Shown here piece after piece: positions 22,980-32,342 of a DNA stretch of 39,100 bases; the stretch's first letter is position 1, and each line of letters begins with the position of its first letter. The notes under the pieces are model-generated. The model was given only the letters and a program-made list of their open reading frames with translations, was not told where the DNA came from and ran no database searches. The stretch is from Paludibacteraceae bacterium (GTDB lineage Bacteria > Bacteroidota > Bacteroidia > Bacteroidales > Paludibacteraceae): positions 1 to 39,100 of the forward strand of contig JAFOYE010000035.1 of NCBI GenBank assembly GCA_017391525.1. Reading direction: 5' to 3'. The position numbers were made by a program, and so were the translations under genes.

Positions 22980-25577
22980 ATGACAAGTAAAGAGATTAGA
23001 CAATCCTTTTTGGATTATTTTGAGAAGAAGGGACACAAGATCGTACCTTCGGCACCAATGGTCATCAAAGATGACCCAACACTGATGTTTACCAATGCCG
23101 GTATGAACCCATGGAAGGGTATCATCCTAGGCAACGACCCTATTCAATATCCACGTGTAGCCGACTCACAAAAATGTTTGCGCGTGAGCGGTAAGCATAA
23201 CGACCTCGAAGAAGTAGGACACGATACCTACCACCATACTATGTTCGAGATGCTCGGTAACTGGTCTTTTGGCGATTATTTCAAAGAAGGTGCTATCGAT
23301 ATGGCATGGGAGTACCTAGTAGATGTGCTCAAACTTGACCCAAAGAATCTCTACGTGACCGTTTTTGAGGGTTCACCAGAAGAGGGTATCGCACGTGATG
23401 ACGAGGCTGCTAGCATCTGGGCTAAGCACTTGCCTGCTGATCATATCTTGGATGGTAACAAGCACGATAACTTCTGGGAGATGGGCGATACAGGTCCTTG
23501 CGGTCCTTGCTCTGAGATCCACGTAGATAGCCGTAGCGAAGAAGAGAAAGCTGCTCTTTCTGGTCGTGAGCTTGTGAACAAAGATCACCCACAAGTAATT
23601 GAGATTTGGAACCTCGTGTTCATGCAATATAACCGCAAAGCAGATGGTTCATTGGATGGTCTACCTAACAAGGTGATTGATACCGGTATGGGCTTTGAGC
23701 GTCTTGTACGCACCATGCAAGGCAAACAATCCAACTACGACACTGACGTGTTCCAACCAATGCTTAAGAAGATTGGCGAGATCTGCGGAGTAGAGTATGG
23801 CAAAGAGGAGAAAGTAGATGTAGCTATGCGCGTTATTGCTGATCATATCCGTACTATTGCTTTTGCTATTGCTGATGGACAATTGCCTAGCAACGAGAAA
23901 GCTGGATACGTGATCCGTCGTATCTTACGTCGTGCGGTACGCTATGGATACACATTCCTTGGTCAACGCGAGGCATTCATGTACAAACTTGTACCACAAC
24001 TCATCGCTGATATGGGTGTAGCATATCCAGAACTCGTAAAACAAGAAGGACAAATCACTCCTGTAATCAAGAGCGAGGAGGACGGATTCCTCCGTACATT
24101 GGACAAAGGTATCAGTCTGCTCGACAAACTCATGAAAGAGGCTAAAGGTAAAGAGATCTCTGGTGTAGATGTGTTTACCTTGAAAGATACTTATGGTTTC
24201 CCACTCGACTTGACCCAACTGATCTTGAGCGAGAACGGTTTTACCACAAACGAGGAGGAGTACAACAAAGCCCTTGAGCGTCAAAAAGAAATGGGTCGTC
24301 AAGCCAACAAACAAGAGTTAGGTGACTGGGTAGAACTCAGCGAAGGCGATACAGAATTCGTAGGATATGACATTCTCAGTTGCGAGACCAAGCTTTTGCG
24401 TTATCGTAAGGTAAATCAAAAGGGTAAAGACTTCTATCAAGTGGTACTGACCAAAACTCCATTCTATGCAGAGATGGGTGGTGAGATTGGCGATACTGGT
24501 ACATTAGGCAATGTTCGTGTATTGGACACCAAGAAGGAGAACAACCTACCTGTACACCTCTGCGCTGAGTTGCCAGAGGGTATCGAAGGTATACTAGTAG
24601 CTACTGTGGATACAGATCGTCGTCAAGCTATTGCTTGCAACCACTCTGCTACACACATCATTCACTATGCATTGCGCCAAGTACTAGGAGAGCACGTGGA
24701 ACAAAAGGGTAGTTATGTGACTGCTGATAGCTTGCGCTTTGACTTCTCACACTTCCAAAAAGTGACCCCAGAGCAATTACGCGAGGCTGAGATCTTGGCC
24801 AACAAGATTATTCGTCAAGACTTGGCACTTGAAGAGAGTCGTCATACTCCAATAGAGGAGGCTAAAGCGATGGGAGCTATGGCATTGTTTGGCGAGAAAT
24901 ATGGCGATGACGTGCGCGTGATTAAGTTCGGTCCATCTGTTGAGCTTTGTGGTGGTTGCCACGTGGCATCTACAGGTAAGATTGGTGCACTTCGCATAGT
25001 GATGGAAACTAGCGTAGCAGCTGGTATTCGTCGTATCGAGGCTGTTACCGCAGAGAAAGCGGACGAACTATATTACAAGCAAGTAGACACTTTGAATAGT
25101 TTGCGTGGTATGTTCAACAACGCTCCAGATCTTGCAGGTGCGATCCGCAAAGCAATCGAGGAGAACGCTGATCTCAAAAAGCAAATCGAAGGCTTTATGG
25201 CAGAGAAGATTGCTCGTTATTGCGATGAACTCCTTGCCAAAGCTGTAGAGTATAATGGTATTAACCTTATCCGCCTTGAGGGCGAGGCTGACCACAATGT
25301 GCTTCGTCAAGTACCTGCAATCCTCAAGACAAAATTCCCAGAGGGCAAGTATGCTCTAGTGGGCGCTACCCAACAAGAAGGCAAGCCTATGATCAGCGTA
25401 GTATTGTCACAAGCTTTGGTAGATGCAGGCAAGAACGCTGGACAAATCATCAAATCTGCTGCTAAGAATATCCAAGGTGGTGGTGGCGGTCAAGCATGGA
25501 TGGCTACTGCGGGTGGCCGCAATGTAGAAGGCCTAGCTGCTGCTATGGAAGAAATGCTTGCTGCTGTAAAGGAATAA
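22980..25577 (+). CDS. alaS: Alanyl-tRNA synthetase
   Basis: An 865-residue class II synthetase charging tRNA-Ala. The aminoacylation domain opens [17 protein letters not shown], with TNAGMNPWK, a class II motif 2 region ([19 protein letters not shown]) and GFERLV. The editing domain has the zinc motifs NHSATHIIH and CGGCHVAS. The C-terminal part ends with [14 protein letters not shown]. Full length compared with the usual about 870 residues. It contains none of the repeat inserts seen in neighbouring genes, consistent with tight constraint. Confidence 0.98.
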   Translation: MTSKEIRQSFLDYFEKKGHKIVPSAPMVIKDDPTLMFTNAGMNPWKGIILGNDPIQYPRVADSQKCLRVSGKHNDLEEVGHDTYHHTMFEMLGNWSFGDYFKEGAIDMAWEYLVDVLKLDPKNLYVTVFEGSPEEGIARDDEAASIWAKHLPADHILDGNKHDNFWEMGDTGPCGPCSEIHVDSRSEEEKAALSGRELVNKDHPQVIEIWNLVFMQYNRKADGSLDGLPNKVIDTGMGFERLVRTMQGKQSNYDTDVFQPMLKKIGEICGVEYGKEEKVDVAMRVIADHIRTIAFAIADGQLPSNEKAGYVIRRILRRAVRYGYTFLGQREAFMYKLVPQLIADMGVAYPELVKQEGQITPVIKSEEDGFLRTLDKGISLLDKLMKEAKGKEISGVDVFTLKDTYGFPLDLTQLILSENGFTTNEEEYNKALERQKEMGRQANKQELGDWVELSEGDTEFVGYDILSCETKLLRYRKVNQKGKDFYQVVLTKTPFYAEMGGEIGDTGTLGNVRVLDTKKENNLPVHLCAELPEGIEGILVATVDTDRRQAIACNHSATHIIHYALRQVLGEHVEQKGSYVTADSLRFDFSHFQKVTPEQLREAEILANKIIRQDLALEESRHTPIEEAKAMGAMALFGEKYGDDVRVIKFGPSVELCGGCHVASTGKIGALRIVMETSVAAGIRRIEAVTAEKADELYYKQVDTLNSLRGMFNNAPDLAGAIRKAIEENADLKKQIEGFMAEKIARYCDELLAKAVEYNGINLIRLEGEADHNVLRQVPAILKTKFPEGKYALVGATQQEGKPMISVVLSQALVDAGKNAGQIIKSAAKNIQGGGGGQAWMATAGGRNVEGLAAAMEEMLAAVKE

Positions 25578-25601
25578 TAATTCGTGAATCCAAAGTCGCT
25601 G

Positions 25602-26120
25602 ATGAAGAATTTAATAGCTTGCATCCCTGAGAAATATCGCTCTGCCGTACGCTTCGTAATTGCTGGTACGGCAGGAGCTATATTCCAATATGCGGTGTAT
25701 TACCTATTATTATATATCTTCGGACTCAAATATCCCGGCGACACCTTCATGGAATCTGTTGCATTTACTACTGCGTATGTGACAGAGATGATTAGTAACT
25801 ACTTTGTTACTTGCTTCTTTACATTCAAAAAGAAACCAAGTTTGAAAAATGCACTAGGTTTCTTATTCGGACGAACTTTAGACTATTTTATACAAATACT
25901 ACAGTTCAACCTTTACACCTATCTTGAAATACCTGCCTCTTGGGCTGGATTTATAGCTATCGTTCTGACTGGAATTATCAATTACTTTGTTTTGCTACCA
26001 TTCTACAAAGAAAAGAAGAAAGCCAAAAATGCTCCACAAACGCTAACAGCTATCAACCAAAAAGTTGTTGAGATAGACACTAATAATACCTATCATGAAA
26101 AAGAAGAAAACATATCTTGA
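25602..26120 (+). CDS. GtrA-family membrane protein
   Basis: A 172-residue polytopic protein with four predicted membrane helices, roughly 20-45, 55-80, 85-105 and 112-135. VRFVIAGTAGAIFQYAVYYLLL is the typical first helix. GtrA-like proteins are thought to help flip or scaffold polyprenyl-linked sugars for cell-envelope glycan changes, though many roles are untested. The start is ATG 25602 (MKNLIACIPEKYRS); a GTG at 25584 would add six residues. Its 3' end overlaps the next gene by 26 bases, so translation is likely coupled. Confidence 0.85.
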   Translation: MKNLIACIPEKYRSAVRFVIAGTAGAIFQYAVYYLLLYIFGLKYPGDTFMESVAFTTAYVTEMISNYFVTCFFTFKKKPSLKNALGFLFGRTLDYFIQILQFNLYTYLEIPASWAGFIAIVLTGIINYFVLLPFYKEKKKAKNAPQTLTAINQKVVEIDTNNTYHEKEENIS

Positions 26121-27969
26121 TAACCAAGGAAAAGCGTTGCCATATCCTTGGCTCATCAACACAGCATTATGGCTTGTGGGTGGTTCTCAACGATTGAAAC
26201 TCAATTTTTGGAGCAGACATCCTAAGCACGCTGCAGAACGTACTCTGAGAGATATATTGACTATTTCACGCAATACAGTTTACGGAAAAGAGCATCATTT
26301 TGATCGCATTCTCTCTGCTACTAATGCTGATGACCTATTCCGACTATATCGTCAGTATGTGCCTGTAAATGATAGTTTTGAAACCTTGCGTCCATATGTA
26401 GAACGTCATAAGAATGGTGAGGAGAATATCCTATTTCCTGGTAAACCTGATATGTATGCGACTACCTCTGGTACAACAGCAGAACCTAAGTGGGTACCAA
26501 TGACACACAAATATCTCAAAGATGTCTATGGTAAAATGACCCATGTATGGATCTGGAACTTCATTTGTCACCGCAATCGTATCTTTGGCGGACATCTTTT
26601 TACTACTGTAGGCAAAGAACTTGAGGGATATGCACCAGATGGTACCATTTTCGGATCAGTTAGCGGTGTATTAGTACGTGACGTGCCATCTATCATTAAG
26701 AAGCACTATACCGCACCTGCATGCGTGATGTCTATTGATGACTATGCCGCACGCAATTATACTTTGATGCGACTTGCTCTACAATACCGCGATGTCACAT
26801 TGTGGGCAACAGCCAATCCTTCTACAATCCTAGAACTCTTACGTGCAATGAACGAAAATACGGAGGAGATGATTGAAGATATTGAAAAAGGAACACTCAG
26901 TTGGAACTTTGATATATCAGACTATATTCGCGAACAACTCGTACCATATATGTCACCTCAACCAGAGCGTGCACAAGAGTTACGCGAATTGTTTAAAGAA
27001 CATGGCAAATTAGAACCGAAACATTTCTGGCCATGGTTGCAACTTCTATCTACATGGAAATGTGGCAATACAAAGATATACATGGAAAAATATCTCGACC
27101 AATTCAATTGGGATAAGACAATGTATCAAGAACTTGGATATATTGCTACAGAATGTCGATTTGGATTCTCATTGGATGACACCAACGAGTCAGTGCTATT
27201 CCCACACTTCCACTACTATGAGTTTGTAGAAGAAAGCGAATTGGATAGTCCACACAAGCACTTCAAACAAATTCATGAATTGGAACAAGGCAAACGCTAT
27301 TGTGCTTATGTCACTACTTATTCCGGACTCTTCCGATACAACATGAATGACTTGGTAGAAGTAGGTGGCACATTCTATAAAACTCCTACTGTACATATGA
27401 TATCTAAAGTTAACGGTATCGTATCTATGACTGGAGAGAAACTCTATGAGCCTCAGTTCATTGACGCAGTACATAAGGCTGAAGAGGAATTGGAGATTAA
27501 GACTAAGTTCTTTGTAGGATTTGCAGATATTCATGACTCTAAATATCATTTCTATTTTGAATTTGAAAATGAAAAAATAGACCAAAAAACAGCAGATGAA
27601 TTTGCTAAAGTAGTAGATCGTAAGTTGCAAGAAATCAATAATGAATACGAATCTAAACGCGCATCCTTCCGTTTACACGAGCCACAAGCACACATACTAC
27701 TGAATAATGCCTATGCACGCTTCAAAGCTGCATGTTTGAGAGATGGTTTCCGTGATGGACAATTCAAATTCAATCTCCTCATGCAAGACGATTCACGTCG
27801 ACGCAAATTTGATCAAATAGAACGCGAGACAACACTGTCAGATAAAATCATAGAGTGGGCAAATAACATTGATGATAGGATCAAGGATAGGCAACAACGT
27901 CGCGCTATACGCAATAAAGAAAGACAAGAAAGACGCGAAACACGTAAAATTGCTAGACAAAACAAATAG
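26095..27969 (+). CDS. GH3-like acyl-amidosynthetase family protein
   Basis: A 624-residue cytosolic protein of the GH3 family, whose plant members adenylate indoleacetate or jasmonate and couple it to amino acids. The ATP-binding motif TTSGTTAEPKWVPMTHKY (123-140) is intact; GYIATECRFGF and TYSGLFRYNMNDLVEV fit the second and third nucleotide motifs. The bacterial substrate is unknown. The C-terminal about 40 residues are highly basic and helical (repeated R, K, Q), beyond the GH3 fold. It overlaps the GtrA-like gene and precedes an EamA exporter-like gene. The same strand carries an arylpyruvate oxidation operon 6 kb upstream, so an aryl-acid substrate is possible but is inference only. Confidence 0.88.
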   Translation: MKKKKTYLDNQGKALPYPWLINTALWLVGGSQRLKLNFWSRHPKHAAERTLRDILTISRNTVYGKEHHFDRILSATNADDLFRLYRQYVPVNDSFETLRPYVERHKNGEENILFPGKPDMYATTSGTTAEPKWVPMTHKYLKDVYGKMTHVWIWNFICHRNRIFGGHLFTTVGKELEGYAPDGTIFGSVSGVLVRDVPSIIKKHYTAPACVMSIDDYAARNYTLMRLALQYRDVTLWATANPSTILELLRAMNENTEEMIEDIEKGTLSWNFDISDYIREQLVPYMSPQPERAQELRELFKEHGKLEPKHFWPWLQLLSTWKCGNTKIYMEKYLDQFNWDKTMYQELGYIATECRFGFSLDDTNESVLFPHFHYYEFVEESELDSPHKHFKQIHELEQGKRYCAYVTTYSGLFRYNMNDLVEVGGTFYKTPTVHMISKVNGIVSMTGEKLYEPQFIDAVHKAEEELEIKTKFFVGFADIHDSKYHFYFEFENEKIDQKTADEFAKVVDRKLQEINNEYESKRASFRLHEPQAHILLNNAYARFKAACLRDGFRDGQFKFNLLMQDDSRRRKFDQIERETTLSDKIIEWANNIDDRIKDRQQRRAIRNKERQERRETRKIARQNK

Positions 27970-28920
27970 TTGCACTTCTTGACTGAATTTTGTTCATTGA
28001 AAAAGCTCATCCCATATATTGCTATTGTCTGCGCTATGCTCATTTGGGCTGGCGCAGGCATTGCTGTTAAACATGCCCTTGTCGTATTCCCACCACTGAC
28101 CTTGATCGTTCTTCGCTTTACTTTGGCCGTTATCTTGATGTTCATTATTGGAGTCATCTTCCGACGTAATGAAATCTTAGGACTACAACGCGTTGAACGA
28201 CAACACCTTCCATTGTTCTTAGTAGGTGGTATATTACAACCCTTCCTGTATTTTATTCTAGAGACTTATACTTATCAAAGTTTCACTTCGCCAACCATAG
28301 CAGAAGCTTTGCTATCCACTCAACCTATTCTAGCACCAATCTTTGCCTTCTTGCTATTGCGCGAACAAGTCACACGATACAATATAATAGGTATACTCAT
28401 CTCTACAGCCGGTATGTTACTGCTCCTACTCACTAGCGCGAACTCTTTCTCGATTGGTAATCCCTGGGGTATTCTGCTCGCAATATTGACAGTCAGTTGC
28501 TCTGTCGGTTACTCCGTTGTGCTACGACGTATACCTACACAATACTCATCACTTACGATTGTTTTCTATGTTCAGAGTATCTCACTCATCCTTTTTTACC
28601 TGCTATGGGGTGGAGAACAGTTATTTAATCCAACACCATTCATCAATACGGATGTTTTAAGTATTCAAGATGCTGCGAATCCAATATTATCAATTATATA
28701 TCTTGCACTATTCGCATCTGTAGCCGCTTTCATATTGTTTTGTTTTACAGTACGTTATATAGGTGTAACACGTGCCAATATTTTTAACAACGTAAGACCT
28801 GTCTTTACTGCGATTTTGATGTTCACAATATTCTCAGAACAGCTACCAATATCCAAGTGGATAGGTATCATAGTTATTGTAATTGGAATTTTTATAAGTC
28901 AAAAACAAATAAAAAAGTAA
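27970..28920 (+). CDS. EamA/DMT-family transporter
   Basis: About 316 residues with ten predicted membrane helices in two EamA repeats: the first around VCAMLIWAGAGIAVKHALV, the second around WGILLAILTVSCSVGYSVVLRR, each ending in the usual conserved helix. Substrates of the family include amino acids and metabolites, mostly exported. There is no usable ATG: the first Met after the stop of the GH3-like gene is inside helix 1. Translation must begin at a TTG, either 27970, directly after the upstream TAG, or 27997 (then LKKLIPYIAIV). This tight junction suggests translational coupling with the GH3-like gene. Confidence 0.85.
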   Translation: MHFLTEFCSLKKLIPYIAIVCAMLIWAGAGIAVKHALVVFPPLTLIVLRFTLAVILMFIIGVIFRRNEILGLQRVERQHLPLFLVGGILQPFLYFILETYTYQSFTSPTIAEALLSTQPILAPIFAFLLLREQVTRYNIIGILISTAGMLLLLLTSANSFSIGNPWGILLAILTVSCSVGYSVVLRRIPTQYSSLTIVFYVQSISLILFYLLWGGEQLFNPTPFINTDVLSIQDAANPILSIIYLALFASVAAFILFCFTVRYIGVTRANIFNNVRPVFTAILMFTIFSEQLPISKWIGIIVIVIGIFISQKQIKK

Positions 28921-28936
28921 CTTTTATTAATATATA

Positions 28937-28968
28937 TTTGGTCATCTCAAAAAAAACTTGTACCTTTG
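28937..28968 (+). promoter_or_regulatory. Promoter of the 5-alpha-reductase gene cluster
   Basis: TTTG (28937-28940), 20 nt, TACCTTTG (28961-28968), about 50 bases before the start codon. Confidence 0.88.
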
Positions 28969-29019
28969 TAGACTATTTTGCGTGGGTATAATGCCAAATC
29001 GCTCAACATTAAATTGCTT

Positions 29020-29805
29020 ATGGAAATTTCTACACTAAGTTCGTTTTATAACTTCCTTTTTATTCTAGCCCTTATAGGATTAGTAGTATTCGTTGCATTA
29101 TACTTTGTAGATGCCGGTTATGGTAAAATGCGTACCGAAAAATGGGGACCTGCTATCAACAACAAAGTAGGTTGGTGCTTGATGGAGATGCCAGTTTTTA
29201 TAGTAATGCTATATCTTTGGGCACAATCTGAGGTAAAATTTGAATTACCTTATTTGATATTCTTTTTAATTTTCCAATTCCACTATTTCCAACGCTCGTT
29301 TATCTTCCCATTCCTCTTGAAAGGTAATAGCAAGATGCCATTAGTAATCATGGGACTATCAGTTATTTGGAACCTTATCAATGGCTACATACAAGGCTAC
29401 TGGCTCTTCCATTTAGCACCTAGATTTACTCCTGATATCTACACCGCTGATTGGCTTACCGATTGGCGTTTCATATTAGGAGTTTCAATTTTCTTTGTTG
29501 GTTGGATTATTAATATGCACTCTGACCACGTGATTCGCCACTTACGCAAGCCTGGTGATACCAATCACTACTTGCCTAAGAAAGGTATGTACAAGTATGT
29601 GACTAGCGCCAACTATCTTGGTGAGATCACCGAGTGGCTAGGCTTTGCTATCCTCACTTGGTCATGGGCTGGTTTGAGCTTCTTCTGGTTCTCATGCTGC
29701 AACCTCGTTCCTCGTGCGAACTCTATCTACCATCGCTACGAGAAGGAATTCGCTAGCGAATTCGACAAAAAACGACTCAAACGAATTATTCCGTTTATAT
29801 ACTAA
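29020..29805 (+). CDS. 3-oxo-5-alpha-steroid 4-dehydrogenase (steroid 5-alpha-reductase) homologue
   Basis: A 261-residue integral membrane enzyme with about six or seven helices, strikingly like human SRD5A1/SRD5A2. From memory of those proteins: LMEMPVF (54-60) matches the LQELPSF segment (catalytic Glu kept as Glu56, the Gln replaced by Met); FHYFQRSFIFP (87-97) matches the HYFHRTF segment with the catalytic Tyr (Tyr89); MHSDHVIRHLRKPGD (166-180) and YVTSANYLGEITEWLGFA (193-210) form the NADPH site. It should reduce the delta-4 double bond of 3-oxo-steroids or 3-oxo bile acids to the 5-alpha (allo) form. The start is ATG 29020; the TTG further up lies close to the promoter. First gene of a cluster with an OYE-family reductase and an SDR. 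Confidence 0.92.
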   Translation: MEISTLSSFYNFLFILALIGLVVFVALYFVDAGYGKMRTEKWGPAINNKVGWCLMEMPVFIVMLYLWAQSEVKFELPYLIFFLIFQFHYFQRSFIFPFLLKGNSKMPLVIMGLSVIWNLINGYIQGYWLFHLAPRFTPDIYTADWLTDWRFILGVSIFFVGWIINMHSDHVIRHLRKPGDTNHYLPKKGMYKYVTSANYLGEITEWLGFAILTWSWAGLSFFWFSCCNLVPRANSIYHRYEKEFASEFDKKRLKRIIPFIY

Positions 29806-29807
29806 TA

Positions 29808-29912
29808 GTTCAATAAGCCATAAGGGCTGTTCAGTATGGTTTAGCATAGTTCAACTTTGCACAACATTGAACCACATTGAACAATTTTGAACCACATTGA
29901 ACAATTTTGAAC
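29808..29912. repeat. TTGAACA/TTGAACCACA tandem repeat
   Basis: AGTTCAA and GGGCTGTTCAG words are followed by alternating TTGAACCACA and TTGAACAATT units (about 29863-29912) running into the ATG of the next gene. Confidence 0.8.
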
Positions 29913-29913
29913 A

Positions 29914-31155
29914 ATGAACAATAATCTTCTTTTTACTGAGCATAAGCTCGGTCCTATCACTTTGCGCAACCGCGCTATCCGTTCTGCCGCTTTTGAGAAC
30001 ATGGCATACGGCAACAAACCAAGTCAAGATCTCTATAACTATCATACTGCTGTAGCACGTGGTGGTGCAGCTATGACAACAGTAGCTTATTGCTCTGTAA
30101 CACGTTCTGGTGTGTCATTTGATGGTCAACTCTATATCCACGACGAAATCAAAGAGGATTTGAAGAAACTTACCGATGGTATCCATGCAGAAGGTGCTAA
30201 GGCTAGTATACAACTTGGTCACTGCGGTAATATGACTCACTTTTATACATGCAAATGTTTGCCAGTAGGTGCTTCTTCTGGTTTTAACCTCTACTCACCA
30301 ACTCTCCATCGCAAACTCAAAAAAGAGGAAATTAAGGAGATAGTTAAGGCTTTTGGTCATGCTGTAGATTTCTGCCGCGAGTGTGGCTTTGACTGCGTAG
30401 AGATTCACGCAGGACACGGATATTTGATATCTCAATTCCTGTCGCCATATACCAACCGCCGTCGTGATGAGTACGGAGGATCACTCGAAAACCGTATGCG
30501 TTTCATGAACGAAGTGATGGCTGAAGTGATGGAGCACGCAGGCGACGATATGGCGGTCGTGGTGAAAACCAATATGTACGACGGCTTTAAGTCTGGCTTG
30601 AAAGTCGAGGAGTGCATCCGCATCGCACAAGAGATAGAGAAACACGGTGTTCATGCGTTAGTACTCACAGCAGGTTTTGTAAGCAAGGCACCTTTCACTG
30701 TAATGGGTGGTGCTATGCCTATCAAAACTTTGGCGCACTATATGAACCCATGGTCATTCTGGTGGTTGCGCCTCGCATTGCGTTTCGTAGGACATGTTAT
30801 GATTCCTACCGTGCCTTTCAAAGAGCTCTTCTTCCTCGATACAGCTAAGCAATTCCGCGCAGCGCTTAAGATGCCATTGATTTATGTTGGTGGCGTAATG
30901 GGTCGCGAGAATGCTGAGACTGCATTGGCAGCTGGTTTCGACTTTGTTCAGATTGGACACGCACTTGTGCGCGACACTGATTTCGTGAACAAAATGAAAG
31001 AGGAGCAATATCACTCTGAGTGCAAACGCTCTAACTACTGCGTAGCGCGTATGTACACCCTCGATATGAAGTGCCACGAGTGCGATAAGGACATACCTAA
31101 GTACCTCAAGAAAGAAGCCCTCAAGTACGAACAAATGTGGTATCCAGAAAAGTAG
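29914..31155 (+). CDS. Old Yellow Enzyme-family NADH:flavin oxidoreductase (candidate delta-4 5-beta-reductase)
   Basis: A 413-residue FMN enzyme with a TIM barrel. Motifs: LGPITLRNRAIRSA (12-25), SIQLGHCG (98-105), EIHAGHGYLISQFLSP (163-178), NRRRDEYGGSLENR (181-194), VGGVMGRENAE and QIGHALVRD. BaiCD- and BaiH-type bile-acid reductases share this barrel but have long Fe-S/FAD C-terminal domains; here there is only a short tail with five Cys (ECKRSNYC, MKCHECDK). Published Bacteroidales clusters pair such an enzyme with a 5-alpha-reductase and a hydroxysteroid dehydrogenase in bile-acid conversion, so a 5-beta-reductase role is likely, though other enone substrates are possible. The TAG stop runs into a repeat array. 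Confidence 0.85.
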   Translation: MNNNLLFTEHKLGPITLRNRAIRSAAFENMAYGNKPSQDLYNYHTAVARGGAAMTTVAYCSVTRSGVSFDGQLYIHDEIKEDLKKLTDGIHAEGAKASIQLGHCGNMTHFYTCKCLPVGASSGFNLYSPTLHRKLKKEEIKEIVKAFGHAVDFCRECGFDCVEIHAGHGYLISQFLSPYTNRRRDEYGGSLENRMRFMNEVMAEVMEHAGDDMAVVVKTNMYDGFKSGLKVEECIRIAQEIEKHGVHALVLTAGFVSKAPFTVMGGAMPIKTLAHYMNPWSFWWLRLALRFVGHVMIPTVPFKELFFLDTAKQFRAALKMPLIYVGGVMGRENAETALAAGFDFVQIGHALVRDTDFVNKMKEEQYHSECKRSNYCVARMYTLDMKCHECDKDIPKYLKKEALKYEQMWYPEK

Positions 31156-31262
31156 GTTATAGGACGCCTCTTTGAGGCTATAGGACGCTACGCTATAGGT
31201 TATAGGCGAGGTACTGCGGCATAGCCGCCCTGCCTTTAAACTTTACACTTTAAACTTTCAAC
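31156..31262. repeat. GGTTATAGGACGC hairpin array and TTTAAAC repeat
   Basis: TATAGGACGC words (also at the wecB stop, 752-761) alternate with GCCTC-ttt-GAGGC, GCTACGC and GCGGC-ata-GCCGC. A CTTTAAACTTTACA-type tandem run ends about 11 bases before the next ATG. Confidence 0.85.
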
Positions 31263-31272
31263 TAAAAAATAT

Positions 31273-32100
31273 ATGTTAGCTTTAGTAACAGGAGCCTCAT
31301 CGGGTATTGGCTTGCAGTATGCGACTCAATTAGCACGTGATTATCACACAGATTTGTTGCTCGTTAGCAACCAAGAAGTTGAATTAAAACAAGTAGCAGA
31401 AGACCTTGCTGCACAATATGGAGTTAAGACCATTCCGCTCTACGCCGATCTCTCCAAGCAAGACGCAGCGGAGAACTTGCTCCAATACTGCAAGGACAAC
31501 AACCTCGTCGTGGATATCCTCATCAACAACGCGGGTGTGTTCTTCTTCAATCCTTATTGCGAAACCTCTATGAAGCGCATTGAGCTCATGCTCAACCTGC
31601 ATATGATCACGGTGGCGAAACTCACTCGTCTCTTTGGCGAGGAGATGATCAACCGCCAACTCACAGCAGAAGAACAGGCGCAAAAACTCTGCCGCAAACC
31701 TCGTAAAAAGGGCTATATTCTCAATATGTCGTCTATGTCCGCATGGATGGCAATGCCTGGTATCCAAACCTACAATGCAACGAAGGCATTTATCTATAAT
31801 TTCTCCAAATCACTCTGGTACGAGTTCAAACCTAAGGGTGTGAATATCACCGTGATGACTCCAGGAGCGGTAGATACCGAACTCTTTGGCTTAGCGCCTC
31901 ACTTGCGCCGTTTGGCGGTGAACTTGACCGTGGCTATCCCACCAGAGAAACTCGTTAAGCGTGCCCTCAAGAAGATGTTCCGTGGCAAGAAAGCGGATAT
32001 GCCAGGTGTAATCAATCACCTATGCACACCATTGCTCAAGCACACCCCAGACTGGTTGGTATTCCTTGCCATCAAACTCGTCGGCAAGTTCCAAAAATAA
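31273..32100 (+). CDS. Short-chain dehydrogenase/reductase (candidate hydroxysteroid dehydrogenase)
   Basis: A 275-residue classical SDR. Nucleotide motif TGASSGIG (6-13), NNAG (85-88), catalytic Ser in MSSMS (152-156), and Tyr167/Lys171 in YNATK. The C-terminal extension after GKKADMPGV is longer than in the minimal fold and hydrophobic, which could favour a lipid-like substrate. As third gene of the 5-alpha-reductase/OYE cluster, the likely reaction is interconversion of 3-oxo and 3-hydroxy groups on steroids or bile acids; the 3-alpha versus 3-beta preference cannot be read from sequence. It ends 84 bases before a strong terminator. Confidence 0.9.
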   Translation: MLALVTGASSGIGLQYATQLARDYHTDLLLVSNQEVELKQVAEDLAAQYGVKTIPLYADLSKQDAAENLLQYCKDNNLVVDILINNAGVFFFNPYCETSMKRIELMLNLHMITVAKLTRLFGEEMINRQLTAEEQAQKLCRKPRKKGYILNMSSMSAWMAMPGIQTYNATKAFIYNFSKSLWYEFKPKGVNITVMTPGAVDTELFGLAPHLRRLAVNLTVAIPPEKLVKRALKKMFRGKKADMPGVINHLCTPLLKHTPDWLVFLAIKLVGKFQK

Positions 32101-32104
32101 CCCG

Positions 32105-32182
32105 CTACCCCCTAAACAGTAGCGGCTTTGCCGCGTCCACGAAACGCTAAACAGTAGGCGCATTGCGCCGTCCACTAAACAC
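32105..32182. repeat. Two TAAACAGTAG hairpin cassettes after the SDR gene
   Basis: TAAACAGTA then GCGGC-ttt-GCCGC then GTCCACGAAAC; and TAAACAGTA then GGCGC-att-GCGCC then GTCCACTAAAC. Same architecture, different stems. Confidence 0.9.
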
Positions 32183-32183
32183 T

Positions 32184-32218
32184 AAATCGCCGTTTATGTA
32201 TCTCATAGACGGCGATTT
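32184..32218 (+). terminator. Rho-independent terminator of the steroid-reductase cluster
   Basis: A stem of about 15 bp: AAATCGCCGT (32184-32193) with ACGGCGATTT (32209-32218), extended inward by TTATG/CATAG. The loop is TATCT and T-rich DNA follows. Confidence 0.9.
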
Positions 32219-32252
32219 TCCCTTTATATCCCCCTTAGTTGCCACCTATCTG

Positions 32253-32329
32253 CATAGGGACTTCATAGGGACTTCATAGGGACTTCATAGGAACTTCATA
32301 GGGACTTCATCGGAACCTCATTGGAACTT
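32253..32329. repeat. 11-bp tandem repeat, seven copies
   Basis: Four exact CATAGGGACTT units plus three variants (CATAGGAACTT, CATCGGAACCT, CATTGGAACTT). The period is about one helical turn. A TATCTTTG box follows 5 bases later. Confidence 0.92.
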
Positions 32330-32334
32330 CGCCG

Positions 32335-32342
32335 TATCTTTG
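32335..32342 (+). promoter_or_regulatory. Possible promoter -7 box after the 11-bp repeats
   Basis: TATCTTTG fits TAnnTTTG, but no TTTG lies 20 bases upstream; the 11-bp repeats occupy that place. The 120 bases downstream hold GCAGA/TCTGC and AAGATC/GATCTT pairings and a CCCGAATA/TATTCGGG hairpin near 32445-32461, but no ORF. Confidence 0.35.
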
